Under the pieces are notes generated by a model that saw nothing but the letters and a program-made list of their open reading frames with translations, did no database searches and was not told the origin of the DNA. This document shows, piece after piece, positions 22,876 to 31,660 of a DNA stretch of 64,000 bases. The number at the start of each line of letters is the position of its first letter. The stretch's first letter is position 1. Made by a program: the position numbers and the translations under genes. Origin of the DNA: Trichomonas vaginalis G3 (lineage: Eukaryota; Parabasalia; Trichomonadida; Trichomonadidae); contig NW_026529243.1 of NCBI RefSeq assembly GCF_026262505.1, forward strand, positions 124,001 to 188,000. Reading direction: 5' to 3'.

Positions 22876-24005
22876 TTTTTTTTGCATTTTTTTTAAGGGT
22901 GCACACGAGAGGATCATGTAAACTTCAGAATTTAGAACCTTATTTTTAGGCATTATCTTGGCTACCTATTTAGGCTCGAAAAGCAAAAAATATCAAAAAA
23001 TACAACTTGACTCCATTATGACCCTTTCATGGAGGTAGTTTTTATCCGCTAGTATTTTCCCTTTGAATCTCTTTACAATTCGAAATCAAATTCAAAACTC
23101 AGTAGAAGAAAGGAAGAATCGACTTACTACGGTTGTAATACGAATAAATACATATATTTAATTATTTTTATTTACATAATAATTGTTTGAAGCTCATATT
23201 CCATCAAATTTTTAAATAAAAACATTAAAATGTTGAAAATGTTCATATATTTTAATAGGGTTTTGGCACTTTATTGAGGAATTACTACATACATAGTCGA
23301 ACTGAACTTGATATTTTGAAATTTAAATTATTTATCAAAATTAAAATTTAACTTGAAATTTATAATTATTTAGTCATATTTTGCATAATTCTAAGTAGAT
23401 TTTGTAAAAAATCAAGAAAGAAAAATTTTAACGTGCTTTATTTTTTCTTTTTTATAATAATACATATTATTATATAATTAACATATTCATAATGTTTCAC
23501 CCTTTCAAAAATATAATCCTCCTCCTCCTCTCAAATAAACGTACATACGGGTGGCCTCTTTTTTCAAAAAATTAAAATTTGAAATTTTGGGCTCAAATAT
23601 TAGAGATTTTTTCAACCTTCAACGATATATGTTGTCTATATCAGACCTCCTTTCTTTTTGATACTTAACATTGTTCCTAAATCTTAGCCGTTAAGGCTGT
23701 TCTGAAAATATTTTTTTTCGAAAAAATTCGAAAAAAATTCTTAAAATTCAAAAATCCCTTAATTCCTGAGGATTTTGGAAAAAAGTTTTTACATGAACAT
23801 GTGTATATTAGATGAAGTATATTGATAAGGTAAAAATCAAATTTTATTGCATATTCATCGAGAAAATAAACTAACGAATCCCTCAAAATTGAGAGGGTAA
23901 TCCTCCTCCTCTCAAATAAACGTACATATGGGTGCACCCTTAAGAAGCTAAATTCTGAAGTTTACATGATCCTCTCGTGTGCACCCTTAAAAAATGCAAA
24001 AAAAT
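22876..24005. repeat. Nested inverted-repeat segment inside element C
   Basis: About 60-bp inverted arms at 22,876-22,940 and 23,944-24,005 share AAGGGTGCACACGAGAGGAT and CATGTAAACTTCAGAATTTA. A direct repeat with CAAATAAACGTACATA lies at 23,534 and 23,918. Probably a separate, degenerate transposon inserted into element C. Confidence 0.6.
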
Positions 24006-24444
24006 TGAATACTTTACTGGCTGGGCAAATTTGTCGCCGCCCCTTCTTGCGACCAAAGATTTGAATAAAATTTCAAAAAATAAGATAGCTTAAAAAATAA
24101 TATACGGTAGTGTTTACTAATAGATGAATAGTATATAAATTCTATTAAAATGGATTTGATCCAAAAAAATATATATAATTTGATCATAAATAAAATCGTT
24201 TTAAATTACTTCTTCATTTAAATTATAACAATTATTTTTGATTTTTATTTATCATCCACATTCAAATTTGAATCTTATCACAAAAGAAGGACCACTTTTA
24301 TGACTACTGCCAAATCTATAAGCAGAGAATGGCTATTTGAAGCTAAAAGAAGAATAGAAGAAGGTGAATCTTACAAAAGTGTGGGAAAGGAAGTTGAATT
24401 GGAAAATGGTAAAATTAAATTGAATGTTGCCGAAAATACAATAA

Positions 24445-26045
24445 TATCATAAGACAAATTACGGAAAGTGAACTCAAACAAAAAGTGACATAATGCATTT
24501 GCCAACCAAATAACTTTACAAAGCAAAAACTTAAATTACTTGTCAAGCTTACTATTCTTATTTTAACAATTAAAAAATTAAATTTTATTTTTTATTTAAA
24601 AAAATCATCTTATATCATCTGATATATATATATAACAGCATTAATATTTCAATGATTCACAAATCAACTTTTTCATTATTTTAAATAATTATAGAATATA
24701 TACTGACTTTTTGTACATAAATATTTTTAGATTCAATAATGATTTACGGTTTTTTTCAAAACTTATAATTTTCAAATGAGTGGTAGAATCTTCGATTTAA
24801 TTGATTTAGAATGGTTAAATCAAGCTAATCAACAAATTCAAAGCGGTATTAACGTCGAAACCGTTCTCCAAAATGTCCCTTTAACAGATGGAAGGTATAC
24901 ATTATGAATATATACCTCTTACCCTTCCATTCCCTCTCTGACAGCGGGAAACTTTGTCTGAATGTTAAACTATTCAGACAAAGTTTCCCGCTGTTTGCGA
25001 AGGAATTGTTGGCTATGATGTACTGATTCATGATCAGTGCATCCTAGCCAACAATTCCTTATACAAAGTTCAAAAACTTGGGTGCAATCAGAACTGATTG
25101 CACCCAAGTTTTTGAACTTTCTCGAGGGAATGAAAGGGTAAGAGGTATACATTATGAATATATACCTCTTACCTTATTCCTCTCTGACAGCGGAAACTTT
25201 GTCTGAATGTTAAACTATTCAGGCCAAAGTTTCCCGCTGTTTGCGAAGGAATTGTTGGCTATGATGTACTGATTCATGATCAGTACATCATAGCCAACAA
25301 TTCCTTATACAAAGTTCAAAAACTTGGGTGCAATCAGAACTGATTGCACCCAAGTTTTTGAACTTTCTCGAGGGAATGAAAGGGTAAGAGGTATACATTA
25401 TGAATATATACCTCTTACCCTTCCATTCCCTCTTGACAGCGGGAAACTTTGTCTGAATGTTAAACTATTCAGACAAAGTTTCCCGCTGTTTGCGAAGGAA
25501 TTGTTGGCTATGATGTACTGATTCATGATCAGTGCATCCTAGCCAACAATTCCTTATACAAAGTTCAAAAACTTGGGTGCAATCAGTTCTGATTGCACCC
25601 AAGTTTTTGAACTTTCTCGAGGGAATGAAAGGGTAAGAGGTATACATTATGAATATATACCTCTTACCCTTCCATTCCTCTCTGACAGCGGGAAACTTTG
25701 TCTGAATGTTAAACTATTCAGACAAAGTTTCCCGCTGTTTGCGAAGGAATTGTTGGCTATGATGTACTGATTCATGATCAGTGCATCCTAGCCAACAATT
25801 CCTTATACAAAGTTCAAAAACTTGGGTGCAATCAGTTCTGATTGCACCCAAGTTTTTGAACTTTCTCGAGAATGAAAGGTAAGAGATATCCATTTCCTTT
25901 CACCTTCGTTCTCAATAATTAACTTATAAATTTTTTAAAGCAAAAAAAGTCTGATTTTTTTTGACAAGTAAATATATAGGGAATTTATCCGACCAAATAA
26001 GTGTCACTTTTTCGGTTCACCTCACTTTCCGTAACTCGTCTTACA
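24445..26045. mobile_element. Element E: 1.6-kb insertion in the transposase gene, carrying hairpin array 2
   Basis: Flanked by a 7-bp duplication ACAATAA (24,438-24,444 and 26,046-26,052). Imperfect terminal inverted repeats share AAGAC...TTACGGAAAGTGA and AAAAAGTGACA: left at about 24,449-24,491, right at about 26,003-26,042 in reverse. It encodes no protein that I recognise. Between the ends lie an AT-rich segment and the hairpin array. The insertion shows that hairpin arrays in this genome can be moved as part of a DNA transposon. Confidence 0.75.
24880..25890. repeat. Hairpin array 2: four ~248-bp units, each of four hairpins
   Basis: Units start at GGTATACATTATGAATATAT (24,894, 25,144, 25,390, 25,639). 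Each unit holds four hairpins in fixed order: stem GAATGGAAGGGTAAGA-like with apical GGTATACATTATGAATATAT; stem CAGCGGGAAACTTTGTCTGA with a TTAAAC loop; stem GGAATTGTTGGCTATGATGT with apical ACTGATTCATGATCAGT; and stem AAAGTTCAAAAACTTGGGTG with a short loop. Units differ at a few positions. Apical motifs match those of array 1, while basal stems are only related (GGGAATTGTTCCTTATGAGG in array 1). Confidence 0.9.
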
Positions 26046-27128
26046 ACAATAAGAAGAGCATTTCAACTTCAAGAAATCGAATTACCAAAAGTTAGTCGCG
26101 GCAGAAAACCAAATCCACCAACATTTGAGCAAAAACAATTAATTAATTCTTGTGTTTCACAATATAAAGGAGGAATTTCAAAAACTTATTTATTGATTAA
26201 AAGGTTTCAAAATATTGCTCAAAATCCCGATTGTGAGAAAGAAAAAGAAGAAATTGCAAAAGAATTTGAAAATATAGAAGATTTGACAAAAGATCAAATT
26301 TTTGACAATTTACAAAAAATAAAGCATCATCAAGTGGAAAAATTTATGATGGAATCAGGTTTATCTTCAAAAAGAGATTACAAACCAGCAGATCCACCTA
26401 CCAAATATTGTGCCATATCAAAGAATTTGATATGGCACTGCGATATTCATTACCTTCACGGTAATGTTTCTTTTCCATTTTTTGCCATATTGGATGATAT
26501 GACACGTAAAGTTCTCAAAACTAAATTATTGAAAAACAAGTCTTCCAACTCAACAGCGAAGGTTTTAAGAAAACTTTTAGAGGAGTTTATTCCTTACTGC
26601 ATCTGGACCGATAACGGCGGTGAAAACCGCGGTGAATTCGGCCAGGTTATGCAGGAAAACGGAATAGTTTGGAAGCACACCTTGCCGTATATGCCAAGAC
26701 AGAACGGCAAGGTGGAGCGCCTGTGGCCAAGCTTAGAAAAGTTTTTGCCAGACGAGTTGGATGATATTCAACAAATCAAGGACTCAGTTCAGCAGTTCAT
26801 TGAAAAATACAACAATACACCACATTTATCTCTCGATATTAATCCAAAAACGAATAGTAATTACACTCCTAACGAATTATTCGAAGTTTCAAAATTTTGG
26901 TACGAGCCAGAAATTCAAAAATGGGAGTTATATATCAAAGACAAATGGGTCTTAGCAAAATTTGAATAATTACATCATTTTAAATGACTACTAAACAATT
27001 TTATTTATGATCAAATTTTATATATTTTTTTGGATCAAATCCATTTTAATAGAATTTATATACTATTCATCTATTAGTAAACACTACCGTATATTATTTT
27101 TTAAGCTATCTTATTTTTTGAAATTTTA

Positions 27129-28052
27129 TAAAGGTGACCAAACTATTTTTTGAAAGTCCGCCATAACTTTAATGGTACTATTTCAGCGTGTACAATGAAT
27201 ACAAAAATTCTAAGAGTGCCACATAAAATAGTACTTTAGACTTGAGTTAATGCTACCAAGCAAATGTTAAAAAGATGACTTTAGTGTTTTGATAATCAAA
27301 GATTAAAATCATTATTGTCTAAATCAATAATCATAACGACAGAAGTTAATGTTTTTTCATCAGTGCTTTAAATCCACTTTTAAAAGTATACCTCAAAAAT
27401 CAAAATATCAAAAAAAATTGGCCGATAGGTTTGGCTTTAATTTTTGTCTGCTTTTATGATTTGATATGGATGTTATAATTTTAAAAGTTGAGCCAAATTC
27501 ACCAATAGATTTTTGAGATTTGCAAATACTCAATAATTTTCAGCGTGTTATCTTTTATTAAAAGAACTATTTGGTTTCAGTATCATATAAATTGATATTT
27601 ACTTTCTATTTGAACCTTCATTTAGCTAATGATTTAATAATACAGATTTCATCTAGTCCTTATAAGAGAATTTTGAATTTGTTATAATAAAAAAACAAAC
27701 AGATATAGCTTACACTTCTATAATAAAGATACCTTTTATAGAAATCAGTATGAAATGTGTTTTGGCTTATTGGAAGCATATCAGACATAATCGCCATAAT
27801 CAAAAAATCTATATACCCAATAAGTAATAAATTTGTCGATATAGATTTTCCATAAAATTAGTTTTTAGTCTGATCTTAAAATAAATTTAATTTTTTATAA
27901 AAAAAATCACATTTAAAAGTACCTTTTTAGTAGCTCGAAATCCTGTTGGTGGATTTCGGGCGTACTTCAAAATTAGCTTTTCTTCTACATATGCAAGCTA
28001 TATTTTAAATATGGGGCAAATCGGATCGGCGAAAGGAGTTTAGTTACCTTTA
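27129..28052. mobile_element. Element D: 924-bp non-autonomous DNA transposon
   Basis: Starts TAAAGGTGACCAAACT and ends AGTTTAGTTACCTTTA, an imperfect 16-bp inverted terminus, with a 6-bp duplication ATTTTA (27,123-27,128 and 28,053-28,058). Joining the flanks restores the arm sequence TTTGAAATTTTATTCAAATC. No coding capacity. Superfamily not assigned. Confidence 0.75.
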
Positions 28053-28252
28053 ATTTTATTCAAATCTTTGGTCGCAAGAAGAATTGCATGATAAATAAAA
28101 ACATTTAATCAAAGTCAATTTTATTTTTCATATTCAAATGGACTGAGTGTTAACATTTAACATTTTTTGCTAATTGTCGTCAAAAATTAGGCGTAAAGCA
28201 AAAATTGATATTTCATATGGTTTTATGATAGATAAGCATTATATTCGTATCG

Positions 28253-28885
28253 TGCTGAACCGTTGGGAAAAATTGAATACCCGAGGTTCAGCATACATAT
28301 AAAAATGAAAGACTTAGAGCCTAGGGTTAAGCAGGAAGATAGAGGGTACATATGAGATTATCCTCAGTAACTCTCAGGCAAATCTGAGTTTTTGGTCAGA
28401 TATATAAGATTATTGTGAACGAAAAATTATCTAATATAGGCCTAATTGTCATGTGCGCATATAGACATATGTATATATTATATGTTTCTTGTGTTATTAT
28501 AGGTTAAATCCATAGTTTGATATGTGAGATAAATTATATCTTAACACAGAAATCGTTTTTTTATATTATCACAGTAGATATGAGGGGTACTATATGAGTT
28601 ATAATATATATTATTAGGAATAAGTATATAGATCCAAAATAATGGGAATGCATAATTTATGGCGAACTCAAAACATTTATTTTTATATTATGAGGTTATA
28701 AAGTTGTTTTATTCATATATTATATGTGCTCTGTGCTATTGAAATGTGCTTAAAATGATTCTGCACGCGCAATCACAAAGCAAAACTTCGTAGCGAGCAA
28801 CAGTTTGTGCAAGGACAGGGAATTTATATTTTTATCCTTACATAAACTTATAATGTGGTTAAAATGTTCGGTTTGCTCTCACTTT
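28253..28885. other. AT-rich spacer with one imperfect hairpin
   Basis: No gene seen. GTGCTGAACC...GGTTCAGCATAC at about 28,250-28,294 forms an imperfect hairpin. The junction at 28,252, where the family A arm ends abruptly, marks a deletion or rearrangement. Confidence 0.5.
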
Positions 28886-29340
28886 TGTTCCGCAATGTGA
28901 CATCGTGAACAAAGTTTCCGATCTGAGTGCATATATGCAGGGTCTTTCCATGGCACCCTGCATACATGTACTCAGATCGGGAATATTGGCCACTTTTGTT
29001 CCACGATGTGACATCGTGAACAAAGTTTCCGATCTGAGTGCATATATGCAGGGTCTTTCCATGGCACCCTGCATACATGTACTCAGATCGGGAATATTGG
29101 CCACTTTTGTTCCACGATGTGACATCGTGAACAAAGTTTCCGATCTGAGTGCATATATGCAGGGTCTTTCCATAGCACCCTGCATACATGTACTCAGATA
29201 AGAATTTTGCTTAATTGTTTGACATGAATGTCACATTCGAAAATCGTTTCTCGAAAGGAGTTTACAATTACAATATATTGTCCTATTGTATTGTAATTGT
29301 AAACTCCTTTCGAGAAAAGCTTTCACTTTGTGGCACGAAT
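28886..29340. repeat. Hairpin array 3, left part
   Basis: Three units of about 119 bp contain TTCCGATCTGAGTGCATATA...TATGCAGGGTCTTTCCATGG...CACCCTGCATACATG...ACTCAGATCGGGAA, a long hairpin, separated by CACGATGTGACATCGTG, itself a small palindrome. A different hairpin follows at about 29,236-29,315 (arms TTTCTCGAAAGGAGTTTAC and GTAAACTCCTTTCGAGAAA). The second hairpin type starts again at 48,665 beyond the Polinton, showing that the Polinton interrupted this array. The open frames across it are artefacts. Confidence 0.85.
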
Positions 29341-29346
29341 GTCACA
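29341..29346. repeat. Polinton target-site duplication, left
   Basis: GTCACA, matching 48,659-48,664. A 6-bp duplication is characteristic of Polintons. Confidence 0.9.
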
Positions 29347-29498
29347 AGTAGTAGATGAGTGCGGGTTGTGTGACTTTTTTTGTTACATCTATATATAGAC
29401 GATGCATTAAAATATATTTATTTATAAATCATTAAAAAATTAACATTAATTTTAAAATAATTTATTTTTTTATCTTTTATAAAAGAAGCTATATATAG

Positions 29499-30089
29499 AT
29501 GATGTCAGATATTCCGCGATTAATTAAACATTGTTTAAATCCTGAATGGGTTAAACTTCAATTTAAAAATGAAGATTGTGAATTATTAAATGAATATGAA
29601 AGCCAAAATAAGCTAATGAGGTATAAATATAATGATAAAGAATATTTAATTTCATGGAATCAATGGAGTCATAATCAAAGACCTCATAAACGAGAAGAAG
29701 AAATTGAAAATAATGAAATGGAAATCATTGATGACATTAAAGAGGATGGAATTCCTAAATTTTGTAGAAAAACCTTTAGAACTAAGTTAGGAGCATATAA
29801 ACGTAGAGTATTAAATCCTGAATATCTTAAACATATATTTAAAAAGGAAGACTGTGAATTATTAAACGTTAATGAATATGAAAATGCTAAATCAAAACTG
29901 AGATATAAATATATTGGAAGTGATGAAAGGTGTAAAGATAAAGATAAAGTTTATTCAGTTTCATATAATAACTGGCACACGTTAGGGATAAGAAAACATT
30001 TAAGAGATTATGGTAAAAGTTCTGAATTCTTCAAATCTAGTATGTACGAGAGAATAAAAGAAATTAGAAATAATTATTTTCATGAATGA
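29499..30089 (+). CDS. Two-repeat protein encoded in the inverted repeat, unknown function
   Basis: 196 residues. Two copies of one domain of about 65 residues: first around CLNPEWVKLQFKNEDCELLN...MRYKYNDKEYLISWNQW, second around VLNPEYLKHIFKKEDCELLN...LRYKYIGSDE...YSVSYNNW. The repeated pattern (LNPE, F, EDCELLN, RYKY, aromatic W) suggests a small nucleic-acid-binding or structural module, but I recognise no named family. Being inside the inverted repeat, the gene is present at both ends of the element. A role in terminus recognition is only a guess from location. ATGATG at the start; the upstream CTATATATAGATGATG is AT-rich. The other copy lies at 47,915-48,506. Confidence 0.6.
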   Translation: MMSDIPRLIKHCLNPEWVKLQFKNEDCELLNEYESQNKLMRYKYNDKEYLISWNQWSHNQRPHKREEEIENNEMEIIDDIKEDGIPKFCRKTFRTKLGAYKRRVLNPEYLKHIFKKEDCELLNVNEYENAKSKLRYKYIGSDERCKDKDKVYSVSYNNWHTLGIRKHLRDYGKSSEFFKSSMYERIKEIRNNYFHE

Positions 30090-30119
30090 AAAATAAACTT
30101 TAAAAATTCATGTCTTACA

Positions 30120-30149
30120 TTTTTTGAATAATTTATTTTTTTAATTCGT
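30120..30149 (+). promoter_or_regulatory. T-rich promoter-like sequence shared by both termini
   Basis: ATTTTTTGAATAATTTATTT, then TTTTAATTCGT, lies directly before the ATG at 30,150. The identical sequence lies before the ATG at 47,854 on the minus strand because both are in the inverted repeat. It matches the T-rich-then-ATG pattern in front of most genes of this element. Promoter role inferred. Confidence 0.45.
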
Positions 30150-30635
30150 ATGAAAATGAGTGAATCAAGATTCGTAACCGTCAATCAATTAATGGATGTT
30201 CTTTCACCAATTCTTGAAAATGTTAAACAAGTAGATGTTTATTTCGATGATTATGTAGAAAGTATATATTATAAAGGTAAGTTTAATATTAAACCTATTG
30301 CTTTTGCATTTGATAATAAATTAATTGAAAATGCAAAAATTTGGGAATTAATTCCAGATATTGAATTTATAACAAATATTAATGATAAATGGTTTAAACG
30401 AATTCCAACCACAAAAGTTCTTTGTAAATTAATGATCAAAACTGAGGAAAAAGAATTTAACGGGTTTAAATATCATCCAAATAAAGTTTCAGAACTAGAA
30501 AATGAAAAACTTCAGAAAAAATTAAACGATAGACTTTCAAATGATCGTATTGAAAAAATAAATAAACTAGCAGAAGTTGCATTTAATAATGAAATATTTG
30601 ATGAATATAACCTTGAACTCAGTGATGGACTTTAA
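30150..30635 (+). CDS. Polinton protein of unknown function, 161 residues
   Basis: Starts MKMSESRFVTVNQLMDVLSP, where the first few codons belong to the inverted repeat. The protein is mixed charged, without transmembrane segments or a recognised motif; the middle has a YFDDYVESIYYKGKF segment and the end is acidic (EIFDEYNLELSDGL). Plus strand, first of the left gene group. Its 3' end runs into a GC-rich hairpin cassette (GGACTTTAAGTCC) that supplies the last codons. No function can be assigned. Confidence 0.5.
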   Translation: MKMSESRFVTVNQLMDVLSPILENVKQVDVYFDDYVESIYYKGKFNIKPIAFAFDNKLIENAKIWELIPDIEFITNINDKWFKRIPTTKVLCKLMIKTEEKEFNGFKYHPNKVSELENEKLQKKLNDRLSNDRIEKINKLAEVAFNNEIFDEYNLELSDGL

Positions 30636-30660
30636 GTCCTGGGCTTTAAGGACCCGGGCT
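30627..30660. repeat. GC-rich hairpin cassette a
   Basis: GGACTTTAAGTCC followed by GGGCTTTAAGGACCCGGGC: small GC-rich hairpins in AT-rich surroundings, overlapping the 3' end of the preceding gene. The sequence could also act as a terminator between the convergent genes. Confidence 0.6.
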
Positions 30661-31050
30661 CAACGAGTCATGATTTATGAAATCAATTATTTGATTCATT
30701 CTTTCTTCAATAATTTCTATTCTTTTTGTTAAATCATCTATTTTCATTAATGAGGTGATTCTTGATTGAGGAATAGATTTTAAACTAACAACACCTTTTA
30801 TTTTTGAAATTTTGAATCCATGACCCTCCGGGTCTTGGACTCTGTCCTCAACTTTAAACATTTTATTCAATTTACATGTTGTCAATTCTTCAAATAATTT
30901 TTTATTATTAGCATAATAGTCATTAAATTCATCAACAGATGAAAAAATTTTTATTTCAGTAATTGGTTTAACAACGTTTATTTTTGTTGAACATTTTCAC
31001 TTTCATTTATTTCTTCCTCCTCTGTTTCATTTATTTTTAAAATCGGTTTC
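30646..31050 (-). pseudogene. Minus-strand small gene of Polinton element 1, unknown, broken
   Basis: A region encoding a small protein with MFKVEDRVQDPEGHGFKISK in its C-terminal half, which looks like a short SH3-like or KOW-like stretch, followed by a predicted helix (RITSLMKIDDLTKRIEIIEE). Its N-terminal portion is very similar in DNA and protein to the start of the frame at 40,436 (KPITEIKIFSSVDEFNDYYA), so a segment has been duplicated in inverted orientation within the element. Function not recognised. Confidence 0.4.
30822..30847. repeat. GC-rich hairpin cassette b
   Basis: Two adjacent small hairpins, GACCCTCCGGGTC and GGACTCTGTCC, each a short stem with a three-base loop, within a coding frame. 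Confidence 0.6.
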
Positions 31051-31118
31051 ATTTATCATTAAAAAAAAATTAGAATATAAGTGATGAAATATATTTTTTA
31101 ATTAATATTAAATCAGAG

Positions 31119-31409
31119 ATGGCGGCAGGATTCTTTAAAAAATTATGGGAAGGAATTAAGAAAGCTGCAAGTTGGGTTCATCAAAAGATTATTAAACCCG
31201 TTGCAAACTTTTTGGCACCAGTAGCGAAAACGGCAGGAACTATCATAGGAGGAGTATTAGGTGCTAAAGCAGGTAATCCGGCGATGGGAGCACAAGCAGG
31301 TAACGCAGTTGGTGGAATTGCTGAAGGAATACTTAATAAAATAGGGGTAGATAGTGGAAAAATAAATAAATATTATTTTTATCTTAGTATCGGTTGTAGT
31401 CGACGATAA
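31119..31409 (+). CDS. Small amphipathic/glycine-rich virion-type protein
   Basis: 96 residues starting MAAGFFKKLWEGIKKAASWV. The N-terminal 30 residues form an amphipathic helix with aromatic and lysine faces; residues about 35-75 are Gly/Ala-rich and hydrophobic (TAGTIIGGVLGAKAGNPAMG). The style resembles membrane-active minor virion proteins such as adenovirus pVI, which also open with an amphipathic helix; this comparison is by character, not by alignment. It faces the next gene, which has the same first ten residues, and the two 3' ends overlap by about 30 bp. Confidence 0.6.
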   Translation: MAAGFFKKLWEGIKKAASWVHQKIIKPVANFLAPVAKTAGTIIGGVLGAKAGNPAMGAQAGNAVGGIAEGILNKIGVDSGKINKYYFYLSIGCSRR

Positions 31410-31591
31410 ACCTTATCTCCTTTATTTAATACTTCCCTTACCGGAACATTAGGTGCTATTTGTTCAGCAACGTCACTAATTGCTTCTTTATTCTTAAATA
31501 TCCAATTTGCTCCTTTCTTAATCCCTTCCCAAACTTTATGCGCTCCTCTTTTTACTTTATCCCACAGTTTCTTAAAGAATCCTGCAGCCAT
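31379..31591 (-). CDS. Second small amphipathic protein, paralogous N-terminus
   Basis: 70 residues starting MAAGFFKKLWDKVKRGAHKV. The first ten residues equal those of the convergent gene at 31,119, followed by another KVWEGIKKGANWIF amphipathic stretch and a more polar C-terminus (VPVREVLNKGDKVYRRLQPI). Probably arose by inverted duplication of the 5' part. A membrane-active or capsid-internal role is inferred from composition. Confidence 0.6.
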   Translation of the reverse strand: MAAGFFKKLWDKVKRGAHKVWEGIKKGANWIFKNKEAISDVAEQIAPNVPVREVLNKGDKVYRRLQPILR

Positions 31592-31660
31592 AGTTGATTA
31601 TTTCATTAAAATTAAAAATTCATTTTCATCTTTTAATTTTGATTTTTTATTTAATAATAA

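Larger units (their letters stand above)
21047..24045. mobile_element. About 3-kb element C inserted in the left arm
   Basis: Left end GAGGGGGGCACAAACTTGCC (then CAGC) and right end, read inward, GAAGGGGCGGCGACAAATTT (then GCCCAGC): an imperfect terminal inverted repeat reminiscent of family B ends, so a MULE-like origin is possible. About 80 bp of arm sequence expected at the insertion site is missing, so no simple target duplication is seen. Inside are short degenerate frames (for example near 22,220-22,400), a 72-bp tandem repeat and a nested inverted-repeat segment. No transposase is recognised. Confidence 0.6.
24300..26969 (+). pseudogene. Integrase-type DDE transposase of the family A transposon, split by an insertion
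   Basis: The 5' part starts at the ATG at 24,300 (MTTAKSISREWLFEAKRRIE, helix-turn-helix-like N-terminus) and the remainder runs from 26,046 to 26,969. Between them lies element E (24,445-26,045), flanked by ACAATAA on both sides, which explains the split. The main part has the retroviral-integrase/IS481-type core: LIWHCDIHYLHGN (first Asp), CIWTDNGGENRGEF (second Asp) and RQNGKVERLWPSLEKF (Glu), with the D-to-E spacing of about 35 expected for this group. Residues upstream of the core (SRGRKPNPPTFEQKQL) resemble the HTH region of IS481-like transposases. It is a plain DNA transposase, not a viral gene. The coding sequence looks recently active because the core is open over more than 300 codons. 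Confidence 0.75.
20649..28252. mobile_element. Family A integrase-type transposon with transposase (IS481/Ginger-like), heavily nested
   Basis: Left end TGTAATAAACAGAAATTC at 20,649, then the arm known from copies 1 and 2. The arm is interrupted at 21,047-24,045 by element C and resumes at about 24,046. The central part carries the transposase gene (24,300-26,969), and the inverted right arm starts near 26,995, is interrupted at 27,129-28,052 by element D, resumes at 28,053 and breaks off near 28,252 before the expected terminus. Without the inserts it would be a single-gene transposon of roughly 2.3 kb with arms of several hundred bp. It is the probable source of the foldback copies at 14,172 and 18,203. 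Confidence 0.7.
29347..30162 (+). repeat. Polinton terminal inverted repeat, left
   Basis: Matches the reverse of 47,842-48,658 almost perfectly. It contains a whole gene (29,499-30,089), then a T-rich promoter-like sequence and the first codons (ATGAAAATGAGTG) of the next gene, and ends there. Confidence 0.9.

Noticed and set aside
24849-25770. Multiple 60-65-residue frames on both strands
   Set aside because: Artefacts of the palindromic units of hairpin array 2.
26001-26045. N-terminal 15 residues of the long transposase frame
   Set aside because: This part lies in the inverted end of element E, not in the transposase gene; genuine gene sequence resumes at 26,046.
28848-29201. Open frames on both strands with tandem protein repeats
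   Set aside because: By-products of hairpin array 3; both strands are open because of the palindromic units.
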